Source: DASVAL01 sp035649575 (GTDB taxonomy: Bacteria > Planctomycetota > UBA1135 > UBA2386). Taken from it: a DNA stretch of 49,807 bases. The notes under the pieces are model-generated. The model did no database searches, was not told where the DNA came from, and was given only the letters and a program-made list of their open reading frames with translations. The stretch lies in assembly GCA_035649575.1 (NCBI GenBank), contig DASRJH010000287.1:1-49807 (forward strand), given 5' to 3'. Below are positions 7,715 to 15,268 of this stretch, piece after piece (within the stretch, counting starts at the first letter, position 1; each line of letters starts with the position of its first letter). A program made the position numbers and the translations under genes.

Positions 7715-8722
7715 TTAGACCTGAACGCTGCGCGGAAGCGACGTTAGCATCGACCATACGGCGAGGGTCAGCTCGCGCAGACCGGCTCCCGTGGCACTCG
7801 AGATCGCGAGCACTGGCTTGTCGATCGCCCGCGCGAGCGCCTGGGCCCGGTCCTTTGCGGCCTGGTCCTCGACTTTCGTGGCGACCACCATCGTCGGGCG
7901 CCGGGCCAGGTCCTCCGAGTGTTTCGCGAGCTCTCCCTGCACGACGCGAAAGGCCGCCTCGGGCTCGGCCATCGCGAGGTCGCCACAGTCGACGAGGTGC
8001 AGCAACATTCGCGTGCGCTCGATGTGTTTCAGGAACTTGTCGCCGAGCCCCTTGCCGGCGCTGGCGCCTTCGATGAGACCCGGGATGTCGGCGAGCACGA
8101 ACGTCGCGTCGCCAGGCCCCTCGGCGATGCCGAGCATCGGCTCGAGTGTCGTGAACGGGTAGCCCGCGATCTTCGGCCGCGCCCTCGTCAGCGTCGCGAG
8201 CAACGTCGACTTGCCGGCGTTGGGCAGACCGAGCAGGCCGACGTCGGCGATCAGCTTGAGGCTCAACAGCACGCGCCGCGTCTCACCCTGCACGCCGAGC
8301 TCCGCGGTGCGCGGCGTGCGATTCGTCGACGTGGCAAAGCGTGTGTTGCCGCGCCCGCCGTAACCGCCGCGCGCGAGCACCCACGGCCGGTCCGCGGCAT
8401 CGAGATCGCGCAGCACATTGCCGCGCTCCGCGTCGAGCACGACCGTGCCGACCGGCACCTCGATCACGAGGTCCTCGGCGTCCTTGCCGCCGCAGTTCTG
8501 CGGCAGACCCTGGCCGCCGTTCTGGGCCGCGAACTGGCCGCGCCCGGTCAGGTGGTAGAGCGTGTTGCAGTGCGTCGTCGGCAACAGCACCACGTCGCCG
8601 CCATCGCCGCCGTCGCCGCCGTTCGGTCCACCGCGCAGCGTCTTCGCATCGCGCAGGAAACAGACACAGCCGTCGCCGCCCTTGCCGGCCTGCACGCTGA
8701 TCTGGAGCTCGTCGACGAACAT
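7715..8722 (-). CDS. obg: GTPase Obg/CgtA
   Basis: Essential ribosome-associated GTPase involved in 50S assembly and stress control. The 335-residue product has the Gly-rich Obg fold (1-158, with GGPNGGDGGDGG at 31-42) and the G domain: P-loop GLPNAGKST (165-173), switch GYPFTTLEP, DIPG (212-215), and G5 ISSATGAG. The G4 guanine-specificity motif, normally NKxD, reads ATKVED here, with Thr for Asn and Glu or a shifted Asp. No OCT C-terminal domain is present. The gene order rplU-rpmA-obg is the classical one. Confidence 0.96.
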   Translation of the reverse strand: MFVDELQISVQAGKGGDGCVCFLRDAKTLRGGPNGGDGGDGGDVVLLPTTHCNTLYHLTGRGQFAAQNGGQGLPQNCGGKDAEDLVIEVPVGTVVLDAERGNVLRDLDAADRPWVLARGGYGGRGNTRFATSTNRTPRTAELGVQGETRRVLLSLKLIADVGLLGLPNAGKSTLLATLTRARPKIAGYPFTTLEPMLGIAEGPGDATFVLADIPGLIEGASAGKGLGDKFLKHIERTRMLLHLVDCGDLAMAEPEAAFRVVQGELAKHSEDLARRPTMVVATKVEDQAAKDRAQALARAIDKPVLAISSATGAGLRELTLAVWSMLTSLPRSVQV

Positions 8723-8778
8723 GTTGTCTACCTCGCCGACGACGCCGAGACCCTTCGGGTCGCAGTGACTGCCGGCGG

Positions 8779-9030
8779 TCAGCGCGCCTCGGCGACGTCG
8801 ACGTGTACCTTGCCGTTCGACTGGAAGCGCACGACGCCATCAGCGACTGCGAACAGCGTGTTGTCACTGCCGCGGCGCACGTTGCGGCCCGCGTGGAACT
8901 TCGTGCCGACCTGGCGAACGATGATCGAGCCCGAGGTCACGCGCTGCCCACCGTAGGCCTTCACGCCGCGATACTGCGGGTTGCTGTCGCGGCCGTTCTG
9001 CGTCGAACCTTGTCCCTTCTTGTGAGCCAT
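8779..9030 (-). CDS. rpmA: 50S ribosomal protein L27
   Basis: Ribosomal protein L27, whose N-terminal tail reaches the peptidyl-transferase centre. The 83-residue product starts MAHKKGQGSTQNGRDSNPQ and continues with RVTSGSIIVRQVGTKFHAG. The N-terminus is of the short, unprocessed type, without the Firmicutes cleavage extension. It lies 12 bases after rplU. Confidence 0.98.
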   Translation of the reverse strand: MAHKKGQGSTQNGRDSNPQYRGVKAYGGQRVTSGSIIVRQVGTKFHAGRNVRRGSDNTLFAVADGVVRFQSNGKVHVDVAEAR

Positions 9031-9042
9031 GGTGGATGCTCC

Positions 9043-9357
9043 CTAGCTGTTGATCGCTTCGATCTGGACTTCGGTGAACTGCGCGCGGAATCCCGTGCGG
9101 CGCCTGCTGTTCTTGCGGCGGCGGAACTTGCAGATCACGACCTTCGGACCCTTGACCTGACGCACGACCTTCGCGCTGACCGTGGCGCCCTCGACGAACG
9201 GCGTGCCGATGACTCCCTTGCCCTCGCCGCCGACGAGGCAGATCTTGTCGAAGGTCAGCGGGTCACCCTCGGCGACGTCGTTGCGCAGGTGGATCTGGAT
9301 GCGGTCGCCGGGCTGGACCCGGTACTGCTGATTGCGATCGTCGACAACGGCGTACAT
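9043..9357 (-). CDS. rplU: 50S ribosomal protein L21
   Basis: Ribosomal protein L21, a 23S-binding early assembly protein. The 104-residue product begins MYAVVDDRNQQYRVQPGDRI and ends with the basic segment KVVICKFRRRKNSRRRTGFRAQFT. The ATG at 9357 is fixed by homology to the MYAVI-type start. GGAAG lies just upstream, and the predicted promoter at 9384-9411 is consistent with a short leader. Confidence 0.97.
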   Translation of the reverse strand: MYAVVDDRNQQYRVQPGDRIQIHLRNDVAEGDPLTFDKICLVGGEGKGVIGTPFVEGATVSAKVVRQVKGPKVVICKFRRRKNSRRRTGFRAQFTEVQIEAINS

Positions 9358-9383
9358 GGGGACTTCCGTGTAAGGGGCCGCAA

Positions 9384-9411
9384 ATGGTAGCGAGGTCTTC
9401 CGGGGTTTCAA
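9384..9411 (-). promoter_or_regulatory. Predicted sigma-70-type promoter of rplU-rpmA-obg
   Basis: On the minus strand TTGAAA (9411-9406) and TACCAT (9389-9384) are separated by 16 bases. Transcription would begin near 9377, about 20 bases before the rplU ATG. Motif-based prediction. Confidence 0.5.
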
Positions 9412-9512
9412 GCCGGCACCTGGACAGGTTCATGCCCAAGCCGCCGCATGCTCGCACCTGCCAGCGCTACCATGCACGGCCCGGTCCTCGCGCCTCACCC
9501 TCTCGCACCGCC

Positions 9513-10853
9513 ATGGACACACCTCGCCGCGCGCTGCTGGTCCTGCCCTTCCTCTCACCACTGCTCGCCCAGACCAACTGGACTCTGCTGACGCCGGCCA
9601 CCTCGCCGCCCGCGTTCACCGCGCACGCGATGGCGCACCACCTGCCGACCGACCGCACGGTGCTCTTCGGCGGCGTCTTCGCGGGCGTGCGCTACAACGA
9701 GACCTGGCTGTTCGACACGGTCAACTGGGTGCTCGCGAGTCCGACGAACGTACCGCCGGCGCGCGTCGCGCACTCGATGGCCTACGACCTCGCGCGCGGC
9801 CGCATCGTCATGTTCGGCGGCATCCCGGTGGGCGGCGGCTATCTCGGTGACACGTGGGAATGGGACGGCGTCGACTGGCAGCAGATGACGCCAGCCGTGT
9901 CGCCGTCGGCGCGGTGGTCGTTCTCAATGGCCTATCACCTGGGCCGCCAGACGGTCGTGTTGTGGGGTGGTTATCACGGGGGCGACCTCAACGACATGTG
10001 GGAATGGGACGGCACGAACTGGGCCCCGATCGTCACCACCAACAGTCCGTCGCCGCGGCGCGCGAGTGACATGGCCTACGACCCCGTCACGAACGGGATC
10101 GTGCTGTTCAGCGGCTATCTGCAGCCGAGCGACACCTGGCTGTTCGACGGCGTCAATTGGGTGCAGCAGTTCCCGGCAACCTCGCCGTCGCCGCGCTACG
10201 ACCACTCGATGGTCACCGACTTCGCGCGCGGACGCATCGTGTTGTTCGGCAACGTCGGCCCCGCCGACACGTGGGAGTGGGACGGCGCCCTCGGCAACTG
10301 GCTCTATCGCGCGACGCCGACGTTGCCGGCCCCGCGCAACGACACCTACCTCTCGTACGACCTGATCCGCGAACAGGTCATGATGTTCGGCAGCGTCGCG
10401 GTGCCCGAGACCTGGCTGTATGCGCCGACGAACCCCGCGAGCTTTTTCACGTCGGGCACCAGCTGCGCTGGCACGCTGAGCGTCGCGCCGACCGTGACGA
10501 GCACCGAGCGCCCGTGGCTCGGCCAGACGTTCCACGTCGCGATCCATCCGGTGCCGAACAACACCGTCGCGATCATGATCGTGGGCCTCAGCGACACGAT
10601 GTCCGGATCCACGCCTCTGCCGATCCCGCTCGCGCTCATCGGCATGCCCGGGTGCACCCTGCAGGTCGACCCAGTCGTCATCGACGCCTTCTTCGCGATC
10701 GGTGACACGGCGACCTGGGCGTTCCCCGTGCCCGCCGCAACCTCGCTGCTCGGCGTGCAGGTCTTCGCCCAAGGCGGCGCCATCGATATCGGCGCGAACC
10801 CGGCCAACCTCATCCTCGCCAACCACGGCACCGCCACCCTCGGCGGCAAATAG
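9513..10853 (+). CDS. Secreted Kelch-like repeat protein
   Basis: Predicted extracytoplasmic beta-propeller protein of unknown substrate. The 446-residue product has a signal peptide (MDTPRRALLVLPFLSPLLAQ), then about six Kelch-type repeats over residues 20-310. Each repeat has the pattern SPPAR...HSMAYD...R...VLFGG...DTWEWDG..W. The last 130 residues form a separate domain beginning FFTSGTSCAGT, with the look of a C-terminal beta-sandwich shared by secreted proteins of planctomycete relatives (recollection, not a search). ATG 9513 was chosen because it places the signal peptide at the N-terminus; no clear Shine-Dalgarno is seen. It is a single gene convergent with the DUF1501 gene. Confidence 0.85.
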   Translation: MDTPRRALLVLPFLSPLLAQTNWTLLTPATSPPAFTAHAMAHHLPTDRTVLFGGVFAGVRYNETWLFDTVNWVLASPTNVPPARVAHSMAYDLARGRIVMFGGIPVGGGYLGDTWEWDGVDWQQMTPAVSPSARWSFSMAYHLGRQTVVLWGGYHGGDLNDMWEWDGTNWAPIVTTNSPSPRRASDMAYDPVTNGIVLFSGYLQPSDTWLFDGVNWVQQFPATSPSPRYDHSMVTDFARGRIVLFGNVGPADTWEWDGALGNWLYRATPTLPAPRNDTYLSYDLIREQVMMFGSVAVPETWLYAPTNPASFFTSGTSCAGTLSVAPTVTSTERPWLGQTFHVAIHPVPNNTVAIMIVGLSDTMSGSTPLPIPLALIGMPGCTLQVDPVVIDAFFAIGDTATWAFPVPAATSLLGVQVFAQGGAIDIGANPANLILANHGTATLGGK

Positions 10854-10905
10854 TTGGTCATCGCCGCAACGCGGCGTCCCCATACGGGGCGAAACACCCG
10901 CGAGC

Positions 10906-10940
10906 CGCCGCTGCGGCGATGAGTGCGAACCGCAGCGGCG
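10906..10940. terminator. Inverted repeat between convergent genes (candidate bidirectional terminator)
   Basis: CGCCGCTGCGG (10906-10916) pairs perfectly with CCGCAGCGGCG (10930-10940) across a 13-base loop. It begins 53 bases after the Kelch gene stop. No T-tract is present in either direction. Confidence 0.45.
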
Positions 10941-10959
10941 CGCCGCAGGCGCGCGGCAA

Positions 10960-11017
10960 GGTCTTGGGCCGGTTGCCACGCGGCGCTCGGCGCCGCAGGC
11001 CAACCCGGCCCAAAACC
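10960..11017. repeat. Second, larger palindromic element in the same gap
   Basis: GGTCTTGGGCCGG (10960-10972) pairs with CCGGCCCAAAACC (11005-11017) with one mismatch, and TTG/CAAC continue inside. The intervening bases hold a further GC-rich palindrome around GGCGCTCGGCGCC. Together with 10906-10940 it fills most of the 226-bp gap between the Kelch gene and the DUF1501 gene. It may be a terminator or a copy of a dispersed palindromic element. Confidence 0.45.
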
Positions 11018-11079
11018 ACCTCGGAAGGAGACCCCGCGCCCGTTTCACCGTGACACAGCGCCGTCACCACGAGGCACTG

Positions 11080-12300
11080 TCAGGCGTACAGTCCGAGCGG
11101 CGCGAAGTCGCCGCCGAGCACCCTCCGGGCGTCGATGCGAAGCCAGCCCAGCAGGTCGGCATAGAGCGCGCGGAAGTCCGTGGTCGGCTTGACGTCGCCG
11201 TCGATCAGGTCGCGGAGGTCCGGCGGCGTGCCGTGTAGACCGGGCTTCACACCACCACCGAGCACGAACACCGGAGCGGCGGCGCCGTGGTCGGTGCCCT
11301 GGCTCGCGTTCTCGGCGAGCCGGCGTCCGAACTCGGAGTGCACCAACACCGTGGTGCGGGCCAAGGCGCCGTGGCCCGCGAGGTCCGCGGCAAAGGCCCC
11401 GAGAGCGGTGCCGAGCTGCCGCAACAGACCCGCGTGGGTCGGCAGCTGGCGAGCGTGCGTGTCGAAGCCGCCGAAGCCGACGTGGAACAGCCGCGTGCCG
11501 AAGCCCGCAATCGCCATGCGCGCGACGAGCTGCAGGTCGGCGCCGAGCTGCGAGCCCGCGTAGTCGGCCTTCGGTTCGTATCGCTGCAGCTGCGTGCGTA
11601 GCTTCTCGGCCATCGCGGCGGCCTGGGCCGCGGTGGCGGCGACGGCAGCGGCTTCTGGCGGAAGGCCAGGCACCTGGTTCGGAGCCAACAGCTCGACCAA
11701 CGCCGCTCGCCGCTCGTCCGCAGCGCCACCGGTCGTCACGACACCGAGCTGGAAGTCCTCGGCGCGCTCGAGAGTCGGCACGGCAGCGGCGCGGGCCCGC
11801 AACAACAACGGCACCTGCAGGCTGCCGACACTCGCCGCGGGCATCGACGCACCACCGGCCGCGAGCAGGTCCGCCGCGCGGCCGAGCCAGCCCGTCGTGT
11901 CGGCGGCGACGCGCTGGTGCAAAGGGTCCGCCGTGTGCCAGATGTCGCGGCTGCGGAAGTGCGAACGATCGGGCTCGGCGTAGCCGACGCCGTGCACGAC
12001 CGCCGCGAGTTGCTGCTTGCAGAGCGCGTGCAGGCCTGCGAGATCGCCATGCAGACCAAAACCCGCGTCGAGCGCCAGCGCACCCTCGCGCACCGACGAC
12101 AGCCGGAGCCGCGCGCGCGCGTAGGTATCGTCGTGCAACGGCACGACGGTATTGAGGCCGTCGTTGCCACCCTGCAGCTCGAGCACGAGCAGCACGCGGT
12201 CGTCGCCGCGCGGCAGCCACAGGCCATCGTGGCCCGCGGGCAGCAGCGAGGCGAACGGCACCGAGGCAGCGGCCTTCAGGAAATCACGGCGCGTGGTCAT
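11080..12300 (-). CDS. DUF1501 Tat-exported protein
   Basis: DUF1501 family protein, an alkaline-phosphatase-like/sulfatase-fold exported protein of unknown substrate, abundant in Planctomycetota. The 406-residue product opens MTTRRDFLKAAASVPFASLL, a twin-arginine signal. It contains LELQGGNDGLNTVVP, the DRSHFRSRDIWHTA segment, and the metal-site-like FGGFDTHARQL and SEFGRRLAENASQGTDHG blocks of the family. ATG 12300 is chosen for the Tat signal. It is seven bases downstream of the DUF1800 gene and clearly in one operon with it. Confidence 0.93.
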   Translation of the reverse strand: MTTRRDFLKAAASVPFASLLPAGHDGLWLPRGDDRVLLVLELQGGNDGLNTVVPLHDDTYARARLRLSSVREGALALDAGFGLHGDLAGLHALCKQQLAAVVHGVGYAEPDRSHFRSRDIWHTADPLHQRVAADTTGWLGRAADLLAAGGASMPAASVGSLQVPLLLRARAAAVPTLERAEDFQLGVVTTGGAADERRAALVELLAPNQVPGLPPEAAAVAATAAQAAAMAEKLRTQLQRYEPKADYAGSQLGADLQLVARMAIAGFGTRLFHVGFGGFDTHARQLPTHAGLLRQLGTALGAFAADLAGHGALARTTVLVHSEFGRRLAENASQGTDHGAAAPVFVLGGGVKPGLHGTPPDLRDLIDGDVKPTTDFRALYADLLGWLRIDARRVLGGDFAPLGLYA

Positions 12301-12307
12301 GCGGGCC

Positions 12308-13621
12308 TCACAGCAGTTGGAACTCCGGAGTGCAGGCGGTGGCGTGCAGCAGCGCGGCGCCACCGCCCGGGCCAGCCGCCGCACGACGCGCCGCAAACGC
12401 GAGCAGACGCGCGCGACTCGCTGCGGTGACGTCGCCATCGAGCAGCAGGTCGACTGCGGCGGCCACGCGCTCGGAGGGTTTGCCGGCAGCGGCGACCAGG
12501 TCGTCGGCAGCCGGGCGCAGTTTGCCACGCCGGCCCTCGAGCAGGTCGGCGGCGAAATTGGCGCGCAGCAGCCAGGTCGCCGGATTGAGCCAGGCCATGT
12601 CGCGCGGCCAGCCCTCGACCGTCGGCGGTTCGAGCCACGACTCCCCCATCGCACCCATGGCGCGGGCCAGCTCCGCCGGCGCAGCGCGCGCCCCGAGCAA
12701 CCGCACGAGGCCGAGCACGAACTCCGCCGGGCTCTTGACCTTGCTGCGGTAGACGCGGGCCGAGAAGAACAGCCTGCTCGCGAGCAGCGTCTGCACGGTG
12801 CGGCCGAGATGGCGTTGCTGCTGCGTGTAGCAGCGGGCCAGCGCTTCGACTTCCTCGGCCGATGGTTGCGGATGCACGAAGAAACGCAGCAACCGCTCCG
12901 CGATCCAGCGCGCCGACTCGGGCCGTGCCGCGGTCATCGACACGACCTGCTCGCCGCCGAACGCAGCGCGCTGTCCGAAGAGCTCCTTGTCGCCGGCATC
13001 GTGGTATGCCGCCAGGAAATGGAACTGTCCGTCGATCACGTGCCAGCCCGTGAACGCGCGCGCCGCTTCCACGACGTCGCGCTCGCTGTAGCAACCGCGG
13101 CCCAGCGCGAACAGCTCGAACAGTTCGCGCGCGAAGTTCTCGTTCGGGTGGCCCTTCCTGTTCGTGTCGTTGTCGAGCCAGCGCAGCATCGCCGGGTCGC
13201 GGCTCACCGCGAGCAGCAAAGCGTCGAACGTGTCGAGGCCCAGGCGGTCGAACATGGCCTGCTGCAGCGCCATCGACCTCGGGTCGAGCAACTTCTTGTT
13301 GCTCGTGGCGAAGTGGTCGTGCCACAAGCTGCTCATGCGTTCGCGCAGCGGGTGGTTACTCTGCAGGCAGGCGTGGACGCGGTGGCTGCGCACGTGCTCG
13401 ATGTCGCCGAACGCGATCGCCTCCTGCAGCAGCTCCGGCCCAGGTGGAACCGCGGCCGCGGGCATCACGGACTCCACGGCGGCGGCGACGCCGGCGCTCA
13501 CGAGCTCGCGGCGTTGGCGCAGCGAACCGGACCAGCCGGCGCGGCGCAGCAGGTGGCCCGCCTTGCGCAGGTCGAACGGATCTGCGGCGGTCGGCACGAA
13601 CGGCTGCAGCAGGTCGGTCAT
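12308..13621 (-). CDS. DUF1800 domain protein
   Basis: DUF1800 family, commonly paired with DUF1501 in planctomycetes and other bacteria; biochemical function unknown. The 437-residue product has the family blocks AGHLLRRAGW near the N-terminus, WHDHFATSNKKL (about 100-112), DNDTNRKGHPNENFARELFELFALG (about 150-175), ARAFTGW, and the C-terminal LLASRLFFS. No signal peptide is evident. The start ATG overlaps the upstream stop by ATGA, so it is co-translated with the secreted unknown and followed by DUF1501. Confidence 0.92.
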   Translation of the reverse strand: MTDLLQPFVPTAADPFDLRKAGHLLRRAGWSGSLRQRRELVSAGVAAAVESVMPAAAVPPGPELLQEAIAFGDIEHVRSHRVHACLQSNHPLRERMSSLWHDHFATSNKKLLDPRSMALQQAMFDRLGLDTFDALLLAVSRDPAMLRWLDNDTNRKGHPNENFARELFELFALGRGCYSERDVVEAARAFTGWHVIDGQFHFLAAYHDAGDKELFGQRAAFGGEQVVSMTAARPESARWIAERLLRFFVHPQPSAEEVEALARCYTQQQRHLGRTVQTLLASRLFFSARVYRSKVKSPAEFVLGLVRLLGARAAPAELARAMGAMGESWLEPPTVEGWPRDMAWLNPATWLLRANFAADLLEGRRGKLRPAADDLVAAAGKPSERVAAAVDLLLDGDVTAASRARLLAFAARRAAAGPGGGAALLHATACTPEFQLL

Positions 13622-15234
13622 GGCTGCCTCCGCAGAGACAATTCGAGCGCCGTGCGGTCGTCACCGGGCACGAGCGCGAGACGCAAGCAGGCGATCTCCG
13701 CGGCGAGCACCTGCAGCACCGACCAGAAGCGGTGGCTCTCGCTCCTGCTCTCGCCCTCGTCGAGCATACGCGCGAGCTCGAGGACCTCGCGGCTGCGCGC
13801 CAGCGTGCGCGCGAGTGCCGGACCGTAGAGCTCGATCCGGTCACCTGTCAGCGTCTGCGTGCGGCCGGCGGCGACTTCGCCGAGCACCGCGAGTGCCGCC
13901 TCGCGCGTGCTGGCGAGACACACGTGGCCCTGCCCGAACAACAGCGTCGGCGACAGCGCCTGCTCGATCGGCGGCGCGCCGGGACCGCGCCACTCCGACA
14001 GCTCGCCCGACAGCCCGTGCCACTCGCCTTCCGCACAGCTGTGAATGTGGAACGGCCTCTGATTGCGCTGGCCGCGCTCGGCATTGACGATCAGCGTGAA
14101 CACCTGCGCGGTGCGCCGCAGCACGGTCTCGACGTCCTTGCCCTGTATCGCGGCGACGAACGCGAACCCCGGCAGCAAGAGCCGCGGTTGCGCGTCGCCG
14201 GGGATCGCGGGCGGCGGCTCGATGACGTAGCCGTGGATCGGTTCGGCGAGCCCGCCGATCAGATCGTCGACGAACGAGCTGCGGCCATCGACCTGGTCGG
14301 CAATCGACAGGAATGCCTGCGCGCCGAGCTTCTGCTCGGGAGTCAGGAAGCGATCGAGACCCGTGAACAGCGCGTGCAGGCTGCGATCCACGGACATCGC
14401 GAGCAACGTGCCCGGCGGCGGTGATGGCATCGTGCGCACGCGGGTGCCGTGCTGCGCCAGCGCGCCGAACGGCGTATCGGCGGTGCTGTGGTCGATCTCG
14501 GCGCAGAACCGCAGGCCGTCCTGTGTGCACAGCGCGAGCGTCGCGTGGCGGGCCCGAGCCAGTGCCGCTGCGAGCGCACCGAACAGGAAGCGGCCGCCGC
14601 CGTCGAGGTTCTCGCCGAGGTGCTGGCCGCGACCGAACGCCGACCGCAGCCCTTCGAGATCGACGAAGACGCGCACCGCGGCGTCCTCGCAAAAGTGCGA
14701 GGGCCACTTCGCGAAGCGGCCCGCGGTGGCGTTCTCGACGCATGCGGCGAGGCTCCTCGAGTCCGCTTCGCGCGTCGCGACGAGCACGTATTCACCGTGG
14801 GCCTGCCACGACACAGAACGGGCGTGGCCCCCGAACCAGCGCGCCGCCGCGGCCGCATCGCCAGGCCGCAGGATCAGGAAGACACGCGGCTTGCCGTCGC
14901 CGGGCGCGACCCCGATGGCCGCACCGCCGCGTGCGAGCGTGTCCACGAGACGGCGCGGCGCCTCACCGAGCAGCCACGGCAGTGCCAGCAGATACACACT
15001 GAGCGTCGCGCGTACTTCGTCGGGCAGTCCGGCCGGCACCGGCGTGAACGCCGCCAACAAGTCGTCGTACAGCGCCACGGGCGCAGGCACCTCCACGACG
15101 GCGAGGCAGGCTTCGGGCAACAACGCACGCAGCGGCTGCTGTGCTGACAACGGCAACAGGCCGCTCGCAGCGAACAGCGCGAAGGCGCGCGTTCTCCCCG
15201 CGACCTCTGGTCGGAAGGTAGACCGCATGCGCAT
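13618..15234 (-). CDS. Secreted protein of unknown function, upstream of DUF1800/DUF1501
   Basis: The 538-residue product has a probable signal peptide (basic start, FALFAASGLLPLSAQ) and an otherwise soluble, Ala/Leu/Arg-rich sequence. Visible features are a VAVVEVP-type strand start, FLILRPGDAAAAARWFGG, several ALA/VLGEV helices, and a C-terminal helix with ELARMLDEGESRSESHRFW. The layout resembles planctomycete proteins that repeat a "how much does the object cost or score" fold (DUF3352-like), but I cannot assign the family. ATG 15234 or 15228 could be the start. It overlaps DUF1800 by four bases and follows rne by 34. Confidence 0.75.
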   Translation of the reverse strand: MRMRSTFRPEVAGRTRAFALFAASGLLPLSAQQPLRALLPEACLAVVEVPAPVALYDDLLAAFTPVPAGLPDEVRATLSVYLLALPWLLGEAPRRLVDTLARGGAAIGVAPGDGKPRVFLILRPGDAAAAARWFGGHARSVSWQAHGEYVLVATREADSRSLAACVENATAGRFAKWPSHFCEDAAVRVFVDLEGLRSAFGRGQHLGENLDGGGRFLFGALAAALARARHATLALCTQDGLRFCAEIDHSTADTPFGALAQHGTRVRTMPSPPPGTLLAMSVDRSLHALFTGLDRFLTPEQKLGAQAFLSIADQVDGRSSFVDDLIGGLAEPIHGYVIEPPPAIPGDAQPRLLLPGFAFVAAIQGKDVETVLRRTAQVFTLIVNAERGQRNQRPFHIHSCAEGEWHGLSGELSEWRGPGAPPIEQALSPTLLFGQGHVCLASTREAALAVLGEVAAGRTQTLTGDRIELYGPALARTLARSREVLELARMLDEGESRSESHRFWSVLQVLAAEIACLRLALVPGDDRTALELSLRRQP

Positions 15235-15268
15235 GGCGGCCCGAGTGTAGCCGCCGTGCTGCGACCTG

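Noticed and set aside
5397..7718. Open plus-strand frame of 773 codons overlapping the EF-G-like and PilT-like genes
   Set aside because: It is an antisense shadow produced by high-GC codon bias; the minus-strand proteins carry complete family motifs and the plus translation is low-complexity.
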